Assembly: GCA_038230955.1 (NCBI GenBank)
Contig: JBBRMG010000004.1
Location: 1 to 51,640, forward strand
Direction of reading: 5' to 3'
Origin: JBBRMG01 sp038230955
GTDB taxonomy: Bacteria; Patescibacteriota; Doudnabacteria; UBA920
Length of the DNA stretch: 51,640 nt
Shown here piece after piece: positions 39,801-47,999 of this stretch. The position numbers and the translations under genes were made by a program. Position 1 is the first letter of the stretch. Every line of letters starts with the position of its first letter. The notes below the pieces were generated by a model. That model was not told where the DNA came from and searched no databases. It saw only the letters and a program-made list of their open reading frames with translations.

Positions 39801-40367
39801 CTAGGCACTAACCAAAGTTTTTCTGAGGACTTTGTAGTTAGGGATGGTTTGGGAGACGAGTTGCCAGAATTTGGGAGAATGATTAAATTCGGCGAGATGG
39901 CACAGTTCATGGGCCACCAAGTAGCGGGCTTGGTCTTCCGGCAAAAACACAATCTTGTAATTAAAGTTGAGATTACCTTGCTTGGAACAACTACCCCACC
40001 GCGTTTTCTGATTACGAATAGCCACGCGACCAAACTGAAAATTGTAATGTTCATTTAGCTCGGTAATGTAGATGTGGACTAACGCCCGTGCTTGCTCTTT
40101 GTATTTAGCAAAGTCGCGCGCACTCGATTTCGGAATAGCGCTAGGATTAGTAGCTCTAGCGGCATACTGCGCTAGCTTACTCCAAATCCACGATGCTTTC
40201 GCTTGGACAAACTTTTCGGCATAGCGATACGACAACCCTTTGGGCAAAGTGACAATAACAGTGCTGTCTGGTTTTACAGCAATACGAAGATAGCGCGCAC
40301 GGGAGTTAGTGCGCAGTGTAATCGGAATGAGGTGATCGTTGAATGAGAGAGTGGCAGCAGAGTCCAT
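39801..40367 (-). CDS. YgjP/SprT-like metallopeptidase
   Basis: A 188-residue protein of the YgjP/WLM-like (DUF45, M48-family) group. The zinc motif HELCHLAEFNHSPKFW carries HExxH, with a third His following in the same block, and RWGSCSKQGNLNFNYKIVFLPEDQARYLVAHEL is diagnostic. It is predicted to be a cytosolic metal-dependent hydrolase or peptidase of unknown substrate. Length normal. It lies 34 bases downstream of msrA. Confidence 0.88.
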   Translation of the reverse strand: MDSAATLSFNDHLIPITLRTNSRARYLRIAVKPDSTVIVTLPKGLSYRYAEKFVQAKASWIWSKLAQYAARATNPSAIPKSSARDFAKYKEQARALVHIYITELNEHYNFQFGRVAIRNQKTRWGSCSKQGNLNFNYKIVFLPEDQARYLVAHELCHLAEFNHSPKFWQLVSQTIPNYKVLRKTLVSA

Positions 40368-40401
40368 TTTTGTTTTGTTATATGTTGTTAGAATAGCGCG
40401 G

Positions 40402-40944
40402 CTATTCCGGCTTCAACAAACTAGCGAACTTTTCTTTCAGCTTGTGAATTTTTGGATCTATCATAACCTGGCAATAGCCGGCGTTCTTGTTGTTATCGTA
40501 ATAATTTTTATGATAGTCCTCCGCTTCATAGAATTTAGTCAGAGGTTCTAGGGTGGTGACAATGGGGTCAGAGAAAGTACCTTCATCCGTTAGTTTTTTG
40601 ATGAAGCTTTCCGCCTCTTGCTTTTGCTGGTCGTTGGTGAAAAACACCGTAGAGCGATATTGCGTGCCAACATCATTACCCTGCCGGTTTAAGGTTGTTG
40701 GATTGTGAGTAGCAAAAAAGACGGTCAACAAATCGTTGAATTTAATTTGCTCCCGATCATACTCAAATTTGATAGCTTCCGCGTGGTTAGTGTTACCCAT
40801 GCTAACTTGTTCATAAGTTGGGCTGTCGACGTGGCCACCGGCATAACCAGGCACGACAGATTCAACGCCGCGCAACCGTTGAAACACCGCTTCTGTGCAC
40901 CAGAAGCATCCACCTGCAAACACTGCCGTTTCGTGTTGTGACAT
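40402..40944 (-). CDS. msrA: Peptide methionine sulfoxide reductase A
   Basis: A 180-residue MsrA. The catalytic Cys lies in FAGGCFWCTEAVFQRLRGV (about residue 15), with the family blocks GYAGGHVDSPTYEQVSMGNTNHAEAI, FFATHNPTTLNRQGNDVGTQYRS and FYEAEDYHKNYY. It reduces S-methionine sulfoxide in proteins, repairing oxidative damage. No MsrB is fused or adjacent. A long inverted repeat (41011-41051) lies upstream. Confidence 0.96.
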   Translation of the reverse strand: MSQHETAVFAGGCFWCTEAVFQRLRGVESVVPGYAGGHVDSPTYEQVSMGNTNHAEAIKFEYDREQIKFNDLLTVFFATHNPTTLNRQGNDVGTQYRSTVFFTNDQQKQEAESFIKKLTDEGTFSDPIVTTLEPLTKFYEAEDYHKNYYDNNKNAGYCQVMIDPKIHKLKEKFASLLKPE

Positions 40945-41010
40945 AAAGCTATATTTTAATTACATAGTTACTATATCAAAAAACCTCATTTTTCACGATA
41001 TTACAGCGAT

Positions 41011-41051
41011 AACCGTGAAAACTGTTAAGTTTTTAAGATGTTTTCACGGTT
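41011..41051. repeat. 12-base perfect inverted repeat upstream of msrA
   Basis: AACCGTGAAAAC (41011-41022) and GTTTTCACGGTT (41040-41051) with 17 bases between, plus a half site TTTTCACGAT nearby (about 40990-40999). It may be a terminator-like stem for the DUF2188 gene or an operator; the TTCACGGTT core recurs at 46537-46596. Confidence 0.6.
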
Positions 41052-41069
41052 ATGTGATACTTTTGTACT

Positions 41070-41348
41070 TTATGTCCTAAAACTATAGCTGGACTCAATA
41101 TTAAATTTGTCGTCGTGAATGAAAGCGTCAGAACCATCTTCTTTAGCACTTTGCTTAGCTGCCGCAATGGCTTGTTCTTTTGTGGCAAACGTTCGCTCGG
41201 CGCTTTCTCTTAACCGCTTTACTATCCAACTAGACCCATTGTCTTTAGGAAATGCGTGATAGTCTCTCATTCCACGTTCAATAGCCTCCACGTAAGACTT
41301 TACCTGGGGGTTATTGGGATCGGGTCGTTTTAATAAGACTTCTTTCAT
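41070..41348 (-). CDS. DUF2188 domain protein
   Basis: A 92-residue protein from the ATG at 41348 (upstream in-frame starts would overlap the zeta-like gene). Its C-terminal half, AFPKDNGSSWIVKRLRESAERTF and TKEQAIAAAKQSAKEDGSDAFIHD, matches DUF2188, a small domain found near toxin and phage genes. It starts 7 bases after the zeta-like gene's stop, so it may be its partner; function unknown. Confidence 0.7.
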   Translation of the reverse strand: MKEVLLKRPDPNNPQVKSYVEAIERGMRDYHAFPKDNGSSWIVKRLRESAERTFATKEQAIAAAKQSAKEDGSDAFIHDDKFNIESSYSFRT

Positions 41349-41355
41349 ATCTATA

Positions 41356-41955
41356 TTACTTAATCGCAAGATTGGCAATCTCTTCTTCATTATACTGATT
41401 TTTATTAATGTATTCAATTAACTTTTTTCGACTTTCAAATAATACCTCTGTAAAATCCAGTCCACCTTTTTTATAATAGTTGCGATATAAGCGAACTTCC
41501 ACCTCAAAATAATTTTGGGCAATCCAAAGCAAAACTTGACGAGCTGATGCGTGTTTTTTAAAGAAATGCTCACTGGGAAATTTCCGGTCTCTCTGCATAA
41601 AGGCTGTATAAGCGGAACTAAAATCGGCGGGCTATATAGCATATACACTAACATGCTTCCCAGACCTTATAGATTTGGTAATCTTTATTTTTGCTCCAAG
41701 CTCAGAAGGCAAAACTCCATCAAAAATAATAATATTTTGATTAATCAAATAGGAAGAGATAAATTCAGTTTTCCCAGATGCTGGACCACCGGACATTAGA
41801 ATGACTATATCCAAATTCGAAGACTTAAGGCATTCGTCAAATTGTCGGTCTGCTAATTTTGCTGATTCAACATGAAAGTCACCAGACTTGTCTGGAGTAT
41901 ACCCTTGCAATTGTTGTTTGATGTCGTCAGCAGAGATAAGTATCGCCATCTGCAA
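41356..41955 (-). pseudogene. Zeta-toxin-like ATPase gene split by an in-frame TAG
   Basis: One frame of 199 codons interrupted by TAG at 41634-41632. The first 107 codons encode an N-terminal part with a P-loop ILMSGGPASGKTEF (about 52-65) and VHVESAKLADRQ-type helix. The segment after the stop, PADFSSAYTAFMQRDRKFPSEHFF and ARQVLLWIAQNYF, continues the same frame and matches the C-terminal half of zeta-toxin/ATPase proteins, where YAV-P-DL..AF..FL.RDRKFP is usual. A sense codon was therefore probably mutated to TAG. Zeta toxins phosphorylate UDP-N-acetylglucosamine; this copy is probably dead unless TAG is read through. Confidence 0.8.
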
Positions 41956-41998
41956 ATATTAAGTATATTTGCAGGATACTCTTCAGGTGATAAAATTC

Positions 41999-42016
41999 CG
42001 CTAAAGAAATAATAAA
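41999..42016 (-). repeat. Copy 3 of the tRNA-upstream block
   Basis: 18 bases identical to part of the block at 12152-12180 (TTTATTATTTCTTTAGCG on the minus strand), 44 bases upstream of the zeta-like gene. Confidence 0.65.
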
Positions 42017-42038
42017 GTTTTCCTAAAATCTTTTTAAA

Positions 42039-42236
42039 CTATTCCGAGATAATTTCTTGCACACGCCCCACTTCCCCGCTCTTTAGCCGTACTTTTATGC
42101 CATGTGGATGAAATTTAGAATTAGTGAGAATATCTTGAACAATACCACGAGTAAAATTACCAGTGAGTTGATCTGATTTTAGTACAATATCTACTTCGAT
42201 GCCAGGGGCAATGTCGCTGCGGTTTTGTCCAGTCAT
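42039..42236 (-). CDS. ywbE: YwbE family protein
   Basis: A 65-residue protein matching the YwbE (DUF2196) family in full: RSDIAPGIEVDIVLKSDQLTG, TRGIVQDILTNSKFHPHGIKVRLKSGEVGRVQEI. A compact SH3-like beta-barrel is expected; the role is unknown though the family is common in bacteria. Single-gene unit between the zeta-like gene and the plus-strand operon at 42285. Confidence 0.93.
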   Translation of the reverse strand: MTGQNRSDIAPGIEVDIVLKSDQLTGNFTRGIVQDILTNSKFHPHGIKVRLKSGEVGRVQEIISE

Positions 42237-42256
42237 ACATTAAAGCTTACCATCTC

Positions 42257-42272
42257 TTTACCCTAGGGTAAA
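42257..42272. promoter_or_regulatory. 16-base palindrome, possible operator
   Basis: Perfect palindrome TTTACCCTAGGGTAAA, 12 bases before the -35 box of the plus-strand promoter and 20 bases before the ywbE start. Could be a binding site controlling either gene. Confidence 0.5.
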
Positions 42273-42284
42273 ATCCCAAGCATC

Positions 42285-42313
42285 TTGACAGACTAATAAA
42301 AATTACCTATATT
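42285..42313 (+). promoter_or_regulatory. Promoter of the zinc-finger gene
   Basis: TTGACA (42285-42290), 17-base spacer, TATATT (42308-42313). The predicted start near 42320 leaves a ~110-base leader before the ATG at 42432. Confidence 0.75.
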
Positions 42314-42335
42314 AACTGGTCATTGTTTAAGTCGC

Positions 42336-42423
42336 TCCTCCTGTTCCAGAAACTCACATGCAGGCGGTAACGCCTTGCATAATGACTACTCTTTCGGGAG
42401 TAAATAAAACTGGTATCGGAGGA
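42336..42423 (+). promoter_or_regulatory. Folded leader that can hide the ribosome-binding site
   Basis: TCCTCC (42336-42341) and CCAG (42346-42349) pair with CTGG (42410-42413) and GGAGGA (42418-42423), the ribosome-binding site of the gene at 42432. The loop holds two further hairpins: ATGCA/GGCG-GTAA-CGCC/TGCAT (42358-42380) and TACTC-TTTCGG-GAGTA (42387-42402). This three-way junction could be a riboswitch, RNA thermometer or protein-bound leader; no known class was recognised. Confidence 0.6.
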
Positions 42424-42431
42424 TATAAAAT

Positions 42432-42701
42432 ATGGCTTTTGTCTTGAAAAAAAGAGGTCCATTAGAATTACTTAGTGACCCGGGATTAAAAAATCGAACG
42501 ATTGAGCTAAAGGAAGTTCGAACAATAACGATTAGCCCAGAGGGGTCATCGAGCATTACGGCGCAATCAAGTGCATCTAATTACACGCCATGCCGTAGAT
42601 GCAAGCAAACAGGATATGATTGGCTTTTTGGTGTCAGCGAGCCTTGCGATTTCTGCAATGGGGCAGGATGGGCTCCTGGTCCAAAACCTCGACCTTACTA
42701 A
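42432..42701 (+). CDS. Small zinc-finger protein
   Basis: An 89-residue protein whose C-terminal third carries CRRCKQTGYDWLFGVSEPC and DFCNGAGW, two CxxC knuckles with CxxCxGxG-like spacing reminiscent of the DnaJ zinc centre. The N-terminal half is a short mixed region with no family. No membrane segment. GGAGGA is 8 bases before the ATG but is paired in the leader structure (42336-42423), so translation may depend on a signal. It ends at the terminator 42713-42755. Confidence 0.7.
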   Translation: MAFVLKKRGPLELLSDPGLKNRTIELKEVRTITISPEGSSSITAQSSASNYTPCRRCKQTGYDWLFGVSEPCDFCNGAGWAPGPKPRPY

Positions 42702-42712
42702 GGCAACAGAAC

Positions 42713-42755
42713 AAAAAAGAGTCCGCGAGAATATCTTGCCGACTCTTTTTCTTTT
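42713..42755. terminator. Bidirectional terminator
   Basis: AAAAAGAGTC...GACTCTTTTT stem between the convergent genes ending at 42701 and 42766; T-runs on both strands. Confidence 0.85.
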
Positions 42756-42765
42756 TAAGAAAAGA

Positions 42766-42951
42766 TTAGTACAACCACACGCGGACACCCTTGTGATGAG
42801 AACAGGTGCCACTGCGGTTAACGCTGTGGCTCAGTGTACTGTCTCTACAGATAGCATGAGCCCGAGGCGGCGCATACTTTGCTTCTATCTTATGATTGCT
42901 CGGCAGCATTACAGCGACTGCAACCAAAGTTGCAACTAAGATTTTCTTCAT
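42766..42951 (-). CDS. Secreted DUF3761 protein
   Basis: A 61-residue protein with a signal peptide (MKKILVATLVAVAVMLPSN..., cleavage near residue 24) followed by ICRDSTLSHSVNRSGTCSHHKGVRVWL, the cysteine-containing DUF3761 signature (C..D.T.S.S....G.CSHH.GV..W). Exported; the two Cys probably form a disulfide. Function unknown. It lies between the plus-strand zinc-finger gene and the HNH nuclease. Confidence 0.8.
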   Translation of the reverse strand: MKKILVATLVAVAVMLPSNHKIEAKYAPPRAHAICRDSTLSHSVNRSGTCSHHKGVRVWLY

Positions 42952-43017
42952 AGATTCTTTAGATTAATTCTATGGATAGATAATGTCATAGAAAGACAAA
43001 GAAAATATAAAGCTTTG

Positions 43018-44037
43018 CTACTCTCCACCTTTTAAAAATATCCCATAAACATTTTCCCTGTGCCATTTTAAAGACTCAAGCGATGGCTTAGATCTAGGGT
43101 CTGCGGGAGTCTCCATTTTATTTCCATGCATAGCTTTTAAATAAGGTATTCTCATAGCATCAGGGTGTACCTCTAAAGTATAGTCATCTTTAATGGTGAA
43201 GAACCCCTTGTCAAAAGCCCAATGAAGATTCCTTTCCAAGGCCATACCATTAGACGGATGGCTGCCTCCTCCTGATGCTCTAGCACATATATGGGCTGCT
43301 TCCAAGTTAATAAAACTCTCATGGTCTATTACCACGGTCTTACCTGTAATCGCACATCTATATTCATAAAAGTACAAAACCAAGTCACGGAAAGACCTAC
43401 TTCTCATGATTTGCGTTGTTTCTGCTTCCATAGAAACTGAATGAATCACAGGTTCATTCAAAGCAGCTTCAACAACTTCATTTGGAATAATCTTTTTACC
43501 AAATTTTATCCGTCTTAATCCATCTAAATAAGTTAGGTCCTTTAGCTCAGCTAAAGCATGGCTAGCACGTTGATTGTCTAAATTCTGTAGGGTAGCAAGC
43601 AATTGATCATATTCTCTATCTCTTGGGCTATATTTAAGAATTTTGTAAATAAAATTCTTACTCTCCGCATTCATTTGATCTATGATATAAACTTTCAAAA
43701 ATACCAATAAATCATCCGGGCGATAGAATTCTTTACCGGGGTCCATTGCTGCATTTAAATATAATCTATACTCTCCTCGAGTGCCTTCTGCTGCCGTTTT
43801 ATTGTTATGAAATTCATAATTTGCCAAGACTATATCATCAGCAAAAGGAACCGCAATATCAATAAATACATGGTCATTTAAAACTACTTCGCTCAAAGGC
43901 GGGAAAAAACTTACAGCCTTTTTTGATATATAAAAATATCTTCCGGCCTTATGTGGTTGACCACTTCTAAAGCCTAGCTCCTGCGCGTTAGCTTTATGAA
44001 TATAAACTATTGGGTCAAAATCGTATAAAGGACTCAT
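43018..44037 (-). CDS. HNH restriction endonuclease (Type II)
   Basis: A 339-residue protein whose C-terminal ~110 residues form an HNH nuclease: CAITGKTVVIDHESFINLEAAHICARASGGG with the catalytic His pair, then NGMALERNLHWAFDKGFFTI. The N-terminal ~220 residues are unmatched and presumably read DNA. It lies 7 bases after a cytosine methyltransferase gene on the same strand, making it the restriction enzyme of a Type II system. DNA in this block is AT-rich compared with its neighbours, suggesting transfer. Confidence 0.85.
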   Translation of the reverse strand: MSPLYDFDPIVYIHKANAQELGFRSGQPHKAGRYFYISKKAVSFFPPLSEVVLNDHVFIDIAVPFADDIVLANYEFHNNKTAAEGTRGEYRLYLNAAMDPGKEFYRPDDLLVFLKVYIIDQMNAESKNFIYKILKYSPRDREYDQLLATLQNLDNQRASHALAELKDLTYLDGLRRIKFGKKIIPNEVVEAALNEPVIHSVSMEAETTQIMRSRSFRDLVLYFYEYRCAITGKTVVIDHESFINLEAAHICARASGGGSHPSNGMALERNLHWAFDKGFFTIKDDYTLEVHPDAMRIPYLKAMHGNKMETPADPRSKPSLESLKWHRENVYGIFLKGGE

Positions 44038-44044
44038 TTACTAA

Positions 44045-45289
44045 TTATGCACCAATTGATTTCATTTGACTAGTCAACTCATAGACAGCTTTTCCAATGG
44101 AAAAAGCTAATTTAGGAGGAACGGCATTCCCTATCATTTTATACTGATCACCTTTTGATCCCAAAAATAAGAAATCATCATCAAATGATTGAAGCCTGGC
44201 TGCTTCTCTTGGAGTTATAGATCTCGCCTGTTGAAAATCTGGGTGTATATGCCTTAGTCCATCTTTATGCAAATGAGACACTATTGTATTACTGGGTTTG
44301 TCTGCATGGAGAACATGATATTTGTGAATTTTTGAAACTTTTCCTGTCTTTAAAGTATAAAGTTCCTTCAAATTTTCCACGCTAGCATATTTCATGCTAC
44401 CACTATGAACATCCTCAGCTAATTCCCTGAATATCTCTATATCTCTTTTACTATGGAAACGTGGTAGATGGTTTTGAACATCCTTTTGCCCAGGGTATTT
44501 GATGTGAGACATGCTTTTCGCCGGCTTATTACTAACTTTAAATTTGGGCAAACTTAAGATTGCTTCTCCGACTGTCACTCTCTTGCTAGATTTAAACTTT
44601 GGCAATAATTTTGTGTAAAAATGCTCGAGAAGTTTTTGAGGATTATTCTTCGCTAATTCTTTTCTTATCCCGACTAATATTACCCGCTTTCTAAACTGCG
44701 GAACCCCATAATCTGCCGCCTCAACAAGCGCATATTTTCTGATATCGTCTATTAATTCGTAGCCCGACACTGAAAACATATTTTTAATTCTATCTATAAT
44801 AGGAATTCCACCGGGCATGGCACTTAAAATGCCAGGCACATTTTCAAAAACTATGACTTTGGGTTTAAAATTTTGGACAACTTCTATATACTTTTCAAAT
44901 AAATAATTTCTATAGTCATTTGTCATCCCATCCTTATCTCTTATCCTCCCTGCCAAAGAATAAGCCTGACATGGGGGCCCTCCTATTATCAAATCAACCT
45001 TTCCTCCGCTTTGAGCTACAACATTATTCAAGCCAATACCAGAACCATATTCTGGATCATCTTTCCAACCCTTCAAAAGTTCATTGGTTCTCTGGATATC
45101 GAACCTTAAAACTTGTTTATCGTTATATCCCTTTTGCGCCAATCTATTCGCAAGGGTCATAAAAGAGGATTGATCCCATTCCACTCCTGCTACTGTTTCA
45201 AAAAAATTAGTTTGTTCAAACCCCTCTATTAAACCACCGCATCCAGCAAATAAATCAATAGTTTTAAGTTTTTGAATTTGATTTTTCAT
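44045..45289 (-). CDS. DNA (cytosine-5) methyltransferase 1
   Basis: A 414-residue C5 methyltransferase: motif I TIDLFAGCGGLIEGFEQ, motif IV GGPPCQAYSLAGR (catalytic Cys), motif VI VIVFENVPG, motif VIII QFRKRVILVG, motif X GNAVPPKLAFSIGKAV. Between VIII and IX lies the target-recognition region. It methylates cytosine in the cognate site so that the adjacent HNH nuclease cannot cut. Its ATG overlaps the stop codon of the second methyltransferase by one base (TAATG), so the pair is coupled. Confidence 0.95.
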   Translation of the reverse strand: MKNQIQKLKTIDLFAGCGGLIEGFEQTNFFETVAGVEWDQSSFMTLANRLAQKGYNDKQVLRFDIQRTNELLKGWKDDPEYGSGIGLNNVVAQSGGKVDLIIGGPPCQAYSLAGRIRDKDGMTNDYRNYLFEKYIEVVQNFKPKVIVFENVPGILSAMPGGIPIIDRIKNMFSVSGYELIDDIRKYALVEAADYGVPQFRKRVILVGIRKELAKNNPQKLLEHFYTKLLPKFKSSKRVTVGEAILSLPKFKVSNKPAKSMSHIKYPGQKDVQNHLPRFHSKRDIEIFRELAEDVHSGSMKYASVENLKELYTLKTGKVSKIHKYHVLHADKPSNTIVSHLHKDGLRHIHPDFQQARSITPREAARLQSFDDDFLFLGSKGDQYKMIGNAVPPKLAFSIGKAVYELTSQMKSIGA

Positions 45290-46356
45290 TATTTTTTTGA
45301 TAAATACTTCAATAATTGCTTGCCTATAATCGATGCCAAAAGTGGCGGGACGGCATTGCCTACTTGTCGATTTTGATTCGTCCTCGTTCCTGTAAAAATA
45401 AACGTGTCAGGGAAAGATTGCAAGCGAGCGTTTTCTCTAACTGTGGGAATGCGGTTATATTTATAATGAAAATGGTTTCTATGTCCTGTATCGATTGTTT
45501 TAGAAGGCTTTTTGCTATTATACCTGGTCCATGCTTCATTAAATTTTCGATTACTGCCTATCCCTTTGGGTAAGTCCTTATAATTACCTCCATCCGGAAC
45601 TTGCATAATAATTGATTTTATCAATTCAGTATGAGCAGAAGCAACATGATTATGCAACATATCAGACTTTCTACGCATTTGTATTTGATAATTGGTTTTG
45701 GGAGGAAGTTTATATGAATCATTTTCAATGCCAAATTCTTTTGCCCGGGGCGGCAAGTCGCTTATGGCCTGGCTAGCAGTTATATAATTTTCAGGATTAT
45801 GAGTGGGCTTTGGAAAATCAAATGTCCCTAATTCTTTTAAAATGCCGACAAAAAATACTCTTTTTCTTATTTGAGGCACACCGTAATCTGCAGCTGTCAA
45901 TATTTTATAATTTACATTATAACCAAGCTTTGTAAAACGCTTAATAATTTCATCTTTTACCTTACCATCATACATCATTGCTAAACCTGGAACATTTTCG
46001 ATAAGGAAGGCTTTTGGTCTTAATTCTTTAACAACTGAAATAAATGAAAGATACAATGTATTCCTTTTGTCATCAAAATTCCTTGGCCCCGTTAGCGAAA
46101 AACCTTGACAGGGGGGACCGCCTACCACTACATCTATCTTTTTACCCTCTAGTGCGCTTATAATATTTTTTATTGCACTCTTGTCAAAAAGATCAACTAA
46201 TAATGTCTTGCTTGTAGAATGGTTTAACTCAAAAGTATCCAATGAAGGAGCATCGTGATCCAATCCAGCAACAACATCAAATCCAGCTTCAATAAAACCG
46301 TAGGACAGACCTCCGCACCCACTAAATAGATCTAAAACTGTCGGCTTTGTTTTCAT
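45289..46356 (-). CDS. DNA (cytosine-5) methyltransferase 2
   Basis: A 355-residue C5 methyltransferase with motif I VLDLFSGCGGLSYGFIEAGF, motif IV GGPPCQGFSLTGPR, motif VI FLIENVPG, motif VIII QIRKRVFFVG and C-terminal RQVGNAVPPLLASIIG. It heads the restriction-modification operon. Two C5 enzymes with one nuclease usually means an asymmetric recognition site needing one methyltransferase per strand, or enzymes with different specificities. Its upstream region contains a copy of the tRNA-upstream block (46459-46478). Confidence 0.95.
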   Translation of the reverse strand: MKTKPTVLDLFSGCGGLSYGFIEAGFDVVAGLDHDAPSLDTFELNHSTSKTLLVDLFDKSAIKNIISALEGKKIDVVVGGPPCQGFSLTGPRNFDDKRNTLYLSFISVVKELRPKAFLIENVPGLAMMYDGKVKDEIIKRFTKLGYNVNYKILTAADYGVPQIRKRVFFVGILKELGTFDFPKPTHNPENYITASQAISDLPPRAKEFGIENDSYKLPPKTNYQIQMRRKSDMLHNHVASAHTELIKSIIMQVPDGGNYKDLPKGIGSNRKFNEAWTRYNSKKPSKTIDTGHRNHFHYKYNRIPTVRENARLQSFPDTFIFTGTRTNQNRQVGNAVPPLLASIIGKQLLKYLSKK

Positions 46357-46458
46357 ATTTTTATTGTATCAGAAAAGCCAAAAAAAAGCTGGTCCCGGTG
46401 TATTACCCAATCACAATCGCTATCACTCATTTATTAAAGCATAGCTTTCATGAAATTT

Positions 46459-46478
46459 CGCTAAAGAAAAGATAAAAT
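46459..46478 (-). repeat. Copy 4 of the tRNA-upstream block
   Basis: CATGAA...CGCTAAAGAAA..ATAAA-type sequence similar to 12152-12180, about 100 bases upstream of the second methyltransferase gene. Confidence 0.5.
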
Positions 46479-46500
46479 AGTTAAAATCTTTCTAAAAATC

Positions 46501-46637
46501 AAACATCCCGGCGCATACATCATCAAATCTCTCCAATTCACGGTTTTTTGTCAATAAATCGTGAATTGCATGCCATTTCTAAGCTAGATTCACGGTTTTT
46601 TGTTCTAAAACAACCCCCCAGGCACATACATCATCAA
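46501..46637. repeat. Duplicated 3' end of the helicase gene with TTCACGGTT copies
   Basis: The last codons of the Pif1-like gene (46609-46637, encoding DLMMYVPG) are repeated as a degenerate copy at 46501-46529 (DLMMYAPG), sharing CATACATCATCAAATC. Between them ATTCACGGTTTTTTGT occurs twice (about 46538 and 46591), once as half of the hairpin AATTCACG...CGTGAATT. This looks like a small tandem duplication that has decayed; no other gene is seen in 46357-46604. Confidence 0.6.
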
Positions 46638-47999
46638 ATCGCCGGCGTGAGCCCGGCAATAGTCCAAGAACTGAATTACTCGCTCGTCCATAAGCACATC
46701 TTTCATTTGCACTGGCCGCACTAGCTGAATGCCCTCCAACGTCCGACACCGGGACAAAGCGACATATAATTGGCCATGGGCAAAAGCGCCATATCCTAAG
46801 TCCACCACTAATTTGTCGAACGTTTTGCCTTGGCTCTTGTGAATAGTCACGGCCCACGCCAACCGCACCGGATACTGACTGTACGTCCCTACCACATCTA
46901 TTTCCACCGATTGGTCGTCTTCATCCCACTGAAAATCGACCACGTCCCATTTGTGCCGCGCTACGTAGTGCTCGGTGCCATCTTCGGTCTCAATTATTAA
47001 AGTTTGCGCGCCGCGTCCTAGGGTTGCTGGATCATAACCACTGCGCTCATCATCACCACCACCGTCATCGTCTTCCCTAGCCTCATACACTCCCACAAAC
47101 TTGCCCACGGTGCCGTTGACCCAGCGTCCGCCTTTGTCGTTATTCAAAAGCATAACTTGTGCTCCCAACTTTAACTTCAACTCGTAGTCAGTCGGAAACT
47201 GGAACCCTTCGGTCTCGCCAGCTATATAGCCTTTGAACACAAATTCCTCATCTTCAATTCGGGCGAGATGCTCTTGGTTCACCCGATCAGCAATGGCATT
47301 AGTCGTGGCTAAGTAAATAACGTACTCTTCCAACTCGGTAGCGAATTCATCTACAACTCGACTATTCAATGCCGCTAACACCTCACCCGTGGCTGTATTT
47401 GTCCGAATAGACTGGAGTAATTCTAAAAACAAACCATCGCGTTGTCGATACACTTCCCCTAGTTCTATGAAGCGAAAGCTAATATCGCCAAACACATCAG
47501 CCGAAAAAAAGTAAGGCGTGACGTAACTTTTAGCAAACACGATTGCTTCTTCTCTCTTCACTACCGGTGGTAATTGATACAAGTCGCCGACCATAACTAT
47601 CTGCACTCCGCCAAACGGCAAATTCGGTCGACGCCTGTTGGCCCGCAAGAATTTGTCGAACCCGTCCATGAGGTCGGCCCGCATCATCGAGACTTCATCT
47701 ATGATTACCAAATCCAAATGCTCCACCACTTTTTTGTGTGGATCTTTTTCAGGCAAAATTTTCGGCCGCTTCATGTTCGAGTTGGTGCCCATACCGCAGA
47801 ATGAATGAATAGTCCGGCCACCAATATTAGCCGCGGCCACACCAGTCGGCGCTAAGATAACCACATTGCGCTTCGTACGCTTTCTGAACTCTTCCAAGAG
47901 CGTGGTCTTACCTGTGCCGGCCTGTCCGGTAATAAACAGGTTTTCGCGGGTGCTCTCCATGAGTTTTAAGGCAGCGTGGGCGTCGTCTGTCCAGTTCAT
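46605..47999 (-). CDS. Pif1/RecD-like superfamily 1 helicase
   Basis: A 464-residue SF1B helicase from ATG 47999. Walker A is FITGQAGTGKTTLLEEF (about 22-38), Walker B VIIDEVSMMRADLMDGFDKF, motif III IVMVGDLYQLPPV, motif IV/V YPVRLAWAVTIHKSQGKTFDKLVVDLG and motif VI YVALSRCRTLEGI. Pif1-type helicases move 5'-3' and clear structured DNA. The start at 47999 is chosen because it overlaps by four bases the stop of a preceding micro-ORF; an in-frame start at 48035 is less likely. Confidence 0.93.
   Translation of the reverse strand: MNWTDDAHAALKLMESTRENLFITGQAGTGKTTLLEEFRKRTKRNVVILAPTGVAAANIGGRTIHSFCGMGTNSNMKRPKILPEKDPHKKVVEHLDLVIIDEVSMMRADLMDGFDKFLRANRRRPNLPFGGVQIVMVGDLYQLPPVVKREEAIVFAKSYVTPYFFSADVFGDISFRFIELGEVYRQRDGLFLELLQSIRTNTATGEVLAALNSRVVDEFATELEEYVIYLATTNAIADRVNQEHLARIEDEEFVFKGYIAGETEGFQFPTDYELKLKLGAQVMLLNNDKGGRWVNGTVGKFVGVYEAREDDDGGGDDERSGYDPATLGRGAQTLIIETEDGTEHYVARHKWDVVDFQWDEDDQSVEIDVVGTYSQYPVRLAWAVTIHKSQGKTFDKLVVDLGYGAFAHGQLYVALSRCRTLEGIQLVRPVQMKDVLMDERVIQFLDYCRAHAGDLMMYVPGGLF

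Noticed and set aside
41632..41634. TAG as a reassigned sense codon
   Set aside because: Other intact genes, such as the ThiF-like and surface protein genes, end in TAG at natural C termini.
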